Shown: piece by piece, positions 60,867 through 62,127 of the stretch | How positions within the stretch are numbered: the first letter of the stretch is position 1 | How the letters are laid out: every line of letters starts with the position of its first letter | Source: Chloroflexota bacterium | Lineage (GTDB): Bacteria; Chloroflexota; Chloroflexia; Thermomicrobiales; UBA6265 | Assembly: GCA_023389575.1 (NCBI GenBank) | Contig: JAEWEG010000044.1 | Coordinates: forward strand, 1 to 62,127 | DNA: 62,127 nt | Direction of reading: 5' to 3' | Position numbers and translations under genes: made by a program | The notes under the pieces: generated by a model | Database searches by the model: none | Told to the model about the DNA's origin: nothing | What the model saw: the letters and a program-made list of their open reading frames with translations, nothing else

Positions 60867-61081
60867 CCACTTTCCACGACATTCCCGCCGCGTTGCGTCA
60901 TGCATCCCATCCTCCGGCCCACACCGGCTTCTCCCCAGCTGACGCAACCCCTTCTTCCCGGCCATGACTCGGGTCTGCTCCGGCCCGGGTCCCCGGCCCT
61001 CGAAAAACCACTCCATCACTAGCGGCTTCGTGGGTTTCGGAATTGTTCGCATTAGGTGTTTAAGAGAAATGGGGACCCGCC

Positions 61082-62035
61082 ATGGCCCATGAATTTCACC
61101 GCATGATTCATCTTGAACCGTCCCGGGGTCGTGTCGATTTGCGAGGGGGCGCCCTTACTCCGATGGGAGAGACCTCCGTCCTCGTCGAGTTTGGCGGTCT
61201 CAGGCTTCTGGTAAACCCATCGATGGGCCGGGGCAATACCCAAGACTGGACCTGGGTGTCACCACCGGACGAGGTGGGAGTGCCGCCCTCCGCGCCGCGA
61301 CGACCGGTCGCCGTGCCGGAGCTCGACGCGGTGGTGCAGCTCGAACTTCCCGATGAACTCTTTGACGCCGTCGCCGATCTTCACCTTGACCGAAGCATTC
61401 CGGTCGTGACCTTTCCGGATGCCGTGGAGTCGCTGGAATCCAGGTCGTTCGATAACGTGCACATGCTGGATACCTGGCAGTGGATCGCGCTGCGCAAGGG
61501 CGATGCTTCCATCACCCTGACCGCGCTGCCGGTGCGCGACGGCGATGGCGATGACGACGATTCCAGCCTTCCCGCGATGGGATGCATGCTCGAACTTCGA
61601 TCGCGACCCGACCAGACGCCATACCGGATCTACTTCTCGGGCCCAGCGCGCCTGACGCCACAGGTCGAGGAAATCGCCTATCGCTATCCCCGGATCGACC
61701 TGGGGGTGATGACCTTGACCACCACGACGATGCACGGCGTGATGCTGGCGATCGACGTCGGCGCGGGTCTGGAACTGACCCGGGCGATTCATGCGGACCG
61801 GGTAATACCGGTTCACAAGTTCAACCACATCTTTGACTGGTCGCGGCGGGACTTCGAACGCGCGATGGCCCGCCATGGCGACCGTGATGCCACGTTGTCG
61901 CTCGAATGTGGACAGCCATTCTGGTTCGAGGTGGAAGGGGCGGTCGGTGACCGATCCTTTTCCATCCCGGGGCTGCCATATTCGCCGGCACACATCTCCT
62001 CCGACATTCCTTCCACCTCGGTGCCCGCCCGGTAG
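61082..62035 (+). CDS. Metallo-beta-lactamase-fold protein without metal ligands (UlaG-like)
   Basis: This 317-residue protein has the scaffold of UlaG-type MBL hydrolases: TSVLVEFGGLRLLVNP (usually ending DP), a DAVVQLELPDELFDAV strand where relatives have H-x-H-x-D-H, then IYFSGPARLTP and VIPVHKFNHIFDWS at the C-terminus. The His/Asp metal-binding motif is absent, and a D/D-rich loop (DGDGDDDD) is inserted. It is therefore probably catalytically dead or has a changed function such as binding or regulation. No signal peptide is seen. The start follows GGGGACC. Confidence 0.72.
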   Translation: MAHEFHRMIHLEPSRGRVDLRGGALTPMGETSVLVEFGGLRLLVNPSMGRGNTQDWTWVSPPDEVGVPPSAPRRPVAVPELDAVVQLELPDELFDAVADLHLDRSIPVVTFPDAVESLESRSFDNVHMLDTWQWIALRKGDASITLTALPVRDGDGDDDDSSLPAMGCMLELRSRPDQTPYRIYFSGPARLTPQVEEIAYRYPRIDLGVMTLTTTTMHGVMLAIDVGAGLELTRAIHADRVIPVHKFNHIFDWSRRDFERAMARHGDRDATLSLECGQPFWFEVEGAVGDRSFSIPGLPYSPAHISSDIPSTSVPAR

Positions 62036-62070
62036 CGGCGCGCCAACCCCGGCGAACCAGACGTTGCCAG

Positions 62071-62106
62071 GGCCGGTTTTCGATCCCCAGGGATCGGGAA
62101 CCGGCC
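62071..62106 (+). terminator. Intrinsic terminator at the window end
   Basis: GGCCGGTT (62071-62078) pairs with AACCGGCC (62099-62106), with CGATCCC/GGGATCG inside. It lies 35 bases past the MBL-like gene stop. Confidence 0.75.
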
Positions 62107-62127
62107 TTCCCTCGTTTTGCCCCCGAA

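Noticed and set aside
1..62127. CRISPR arrays, prophage genes, integrases, transposases
   Set aside because: No regularly spaced direct repeats and no family-like proteins of these types were seen on either strand.

Overview
This 62 kb, high-GC window looks like a chromosomal piece of an aerobic heterotrophic bacterium, most likely Chloroflexota near Thermomicrobia/Sphaerobacter. That placement is an inference. It rests on a Met T-box ahead of metG, a DUF4126-type protein, many twin-arginine or Ala-Thr-Pro-rich secreted proteins, a trigger factor with a C-terminal sunset-like domain, and the overall gene repertoire. No rRNA, tRNA, CRISPR array, prophage or transposase gene was found.

Layout. 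0.1-4.3 kb: short-chain dehydrogenase, metG with a T-box leader, and a threonine/serine dehydratase. 4.3-11.3 kb: a small hypothetical protein, a solitary HigA-like regulator, a CapA-like phosphoesterase, a cell-wall amidase overlapping an MlrC peptidase, and a divergent SGNH hydrolase-GNAT pair. 12.1-15.4 kb: three translationally coupled genes (unrecognised nucleoside-phosphorylase-like protein, hotdog thioesterase, Gfo/Idh oxidoreductase). 15.4-19.0 kb: aspartate kinase, aspartate-semialdehyde dehydrogenase and a membrane protein, behind a leader that reads like a peptide-controlled attenuator. 19.0-22.4 kb: a flavin amine oxidase, cytochrome c and aldo-keto reductase group. 23.0-29.1 kb: a complete five-gene peptide/nickel-type ABC importer. 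29.3-32.7 kb: DUF4037, sugar epimerase and glycosyltransferase.

33.0-42.0 kb: clpX, clpP and tig all lie on the minus strand, but a divergent ECF sigma factor with a membrane two-propeller protein and a methyltransferase separate tig from clpPX. 42.8-44.5 kb: an SH3/M23 peptidase. 44.6-49.7 kb: purine (urate) catabolism with malate synthase. Uricase, HIU hydrolase, OHCU decarboxylase and an allantoate amidohydrolase-like M20 enzyme convert urate toward ureides and glyoxylate, and malate synthase would assimilate the glyoxylate. 50.2-57.0 kb: histidine utilisation (hutI-hutH-hutU divergent from hutF-hutC) with a HutC operator between the divergent units. 57-62 kb: an esterase, a secreted protein, a small Cys-rich protein, an XRE-PAS regulator divergent from a receiver-like protein without a phospho-acceptor, and a metallo-beta-lactamase-fold protein that has lost its metal ligands.

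At least three families of small palindromic repeats sit in intergenic spaces. A 112-bp element with 13-bp terminal inverted repeats occurs twice in opposite orientation (about 11.9 and 22.6 kb), upstream of two different operons. The strongest regulatory finds are the methionine T-box before metG and the putative Thr/Ile/Met/Lys attenuator before aspartate kinase.
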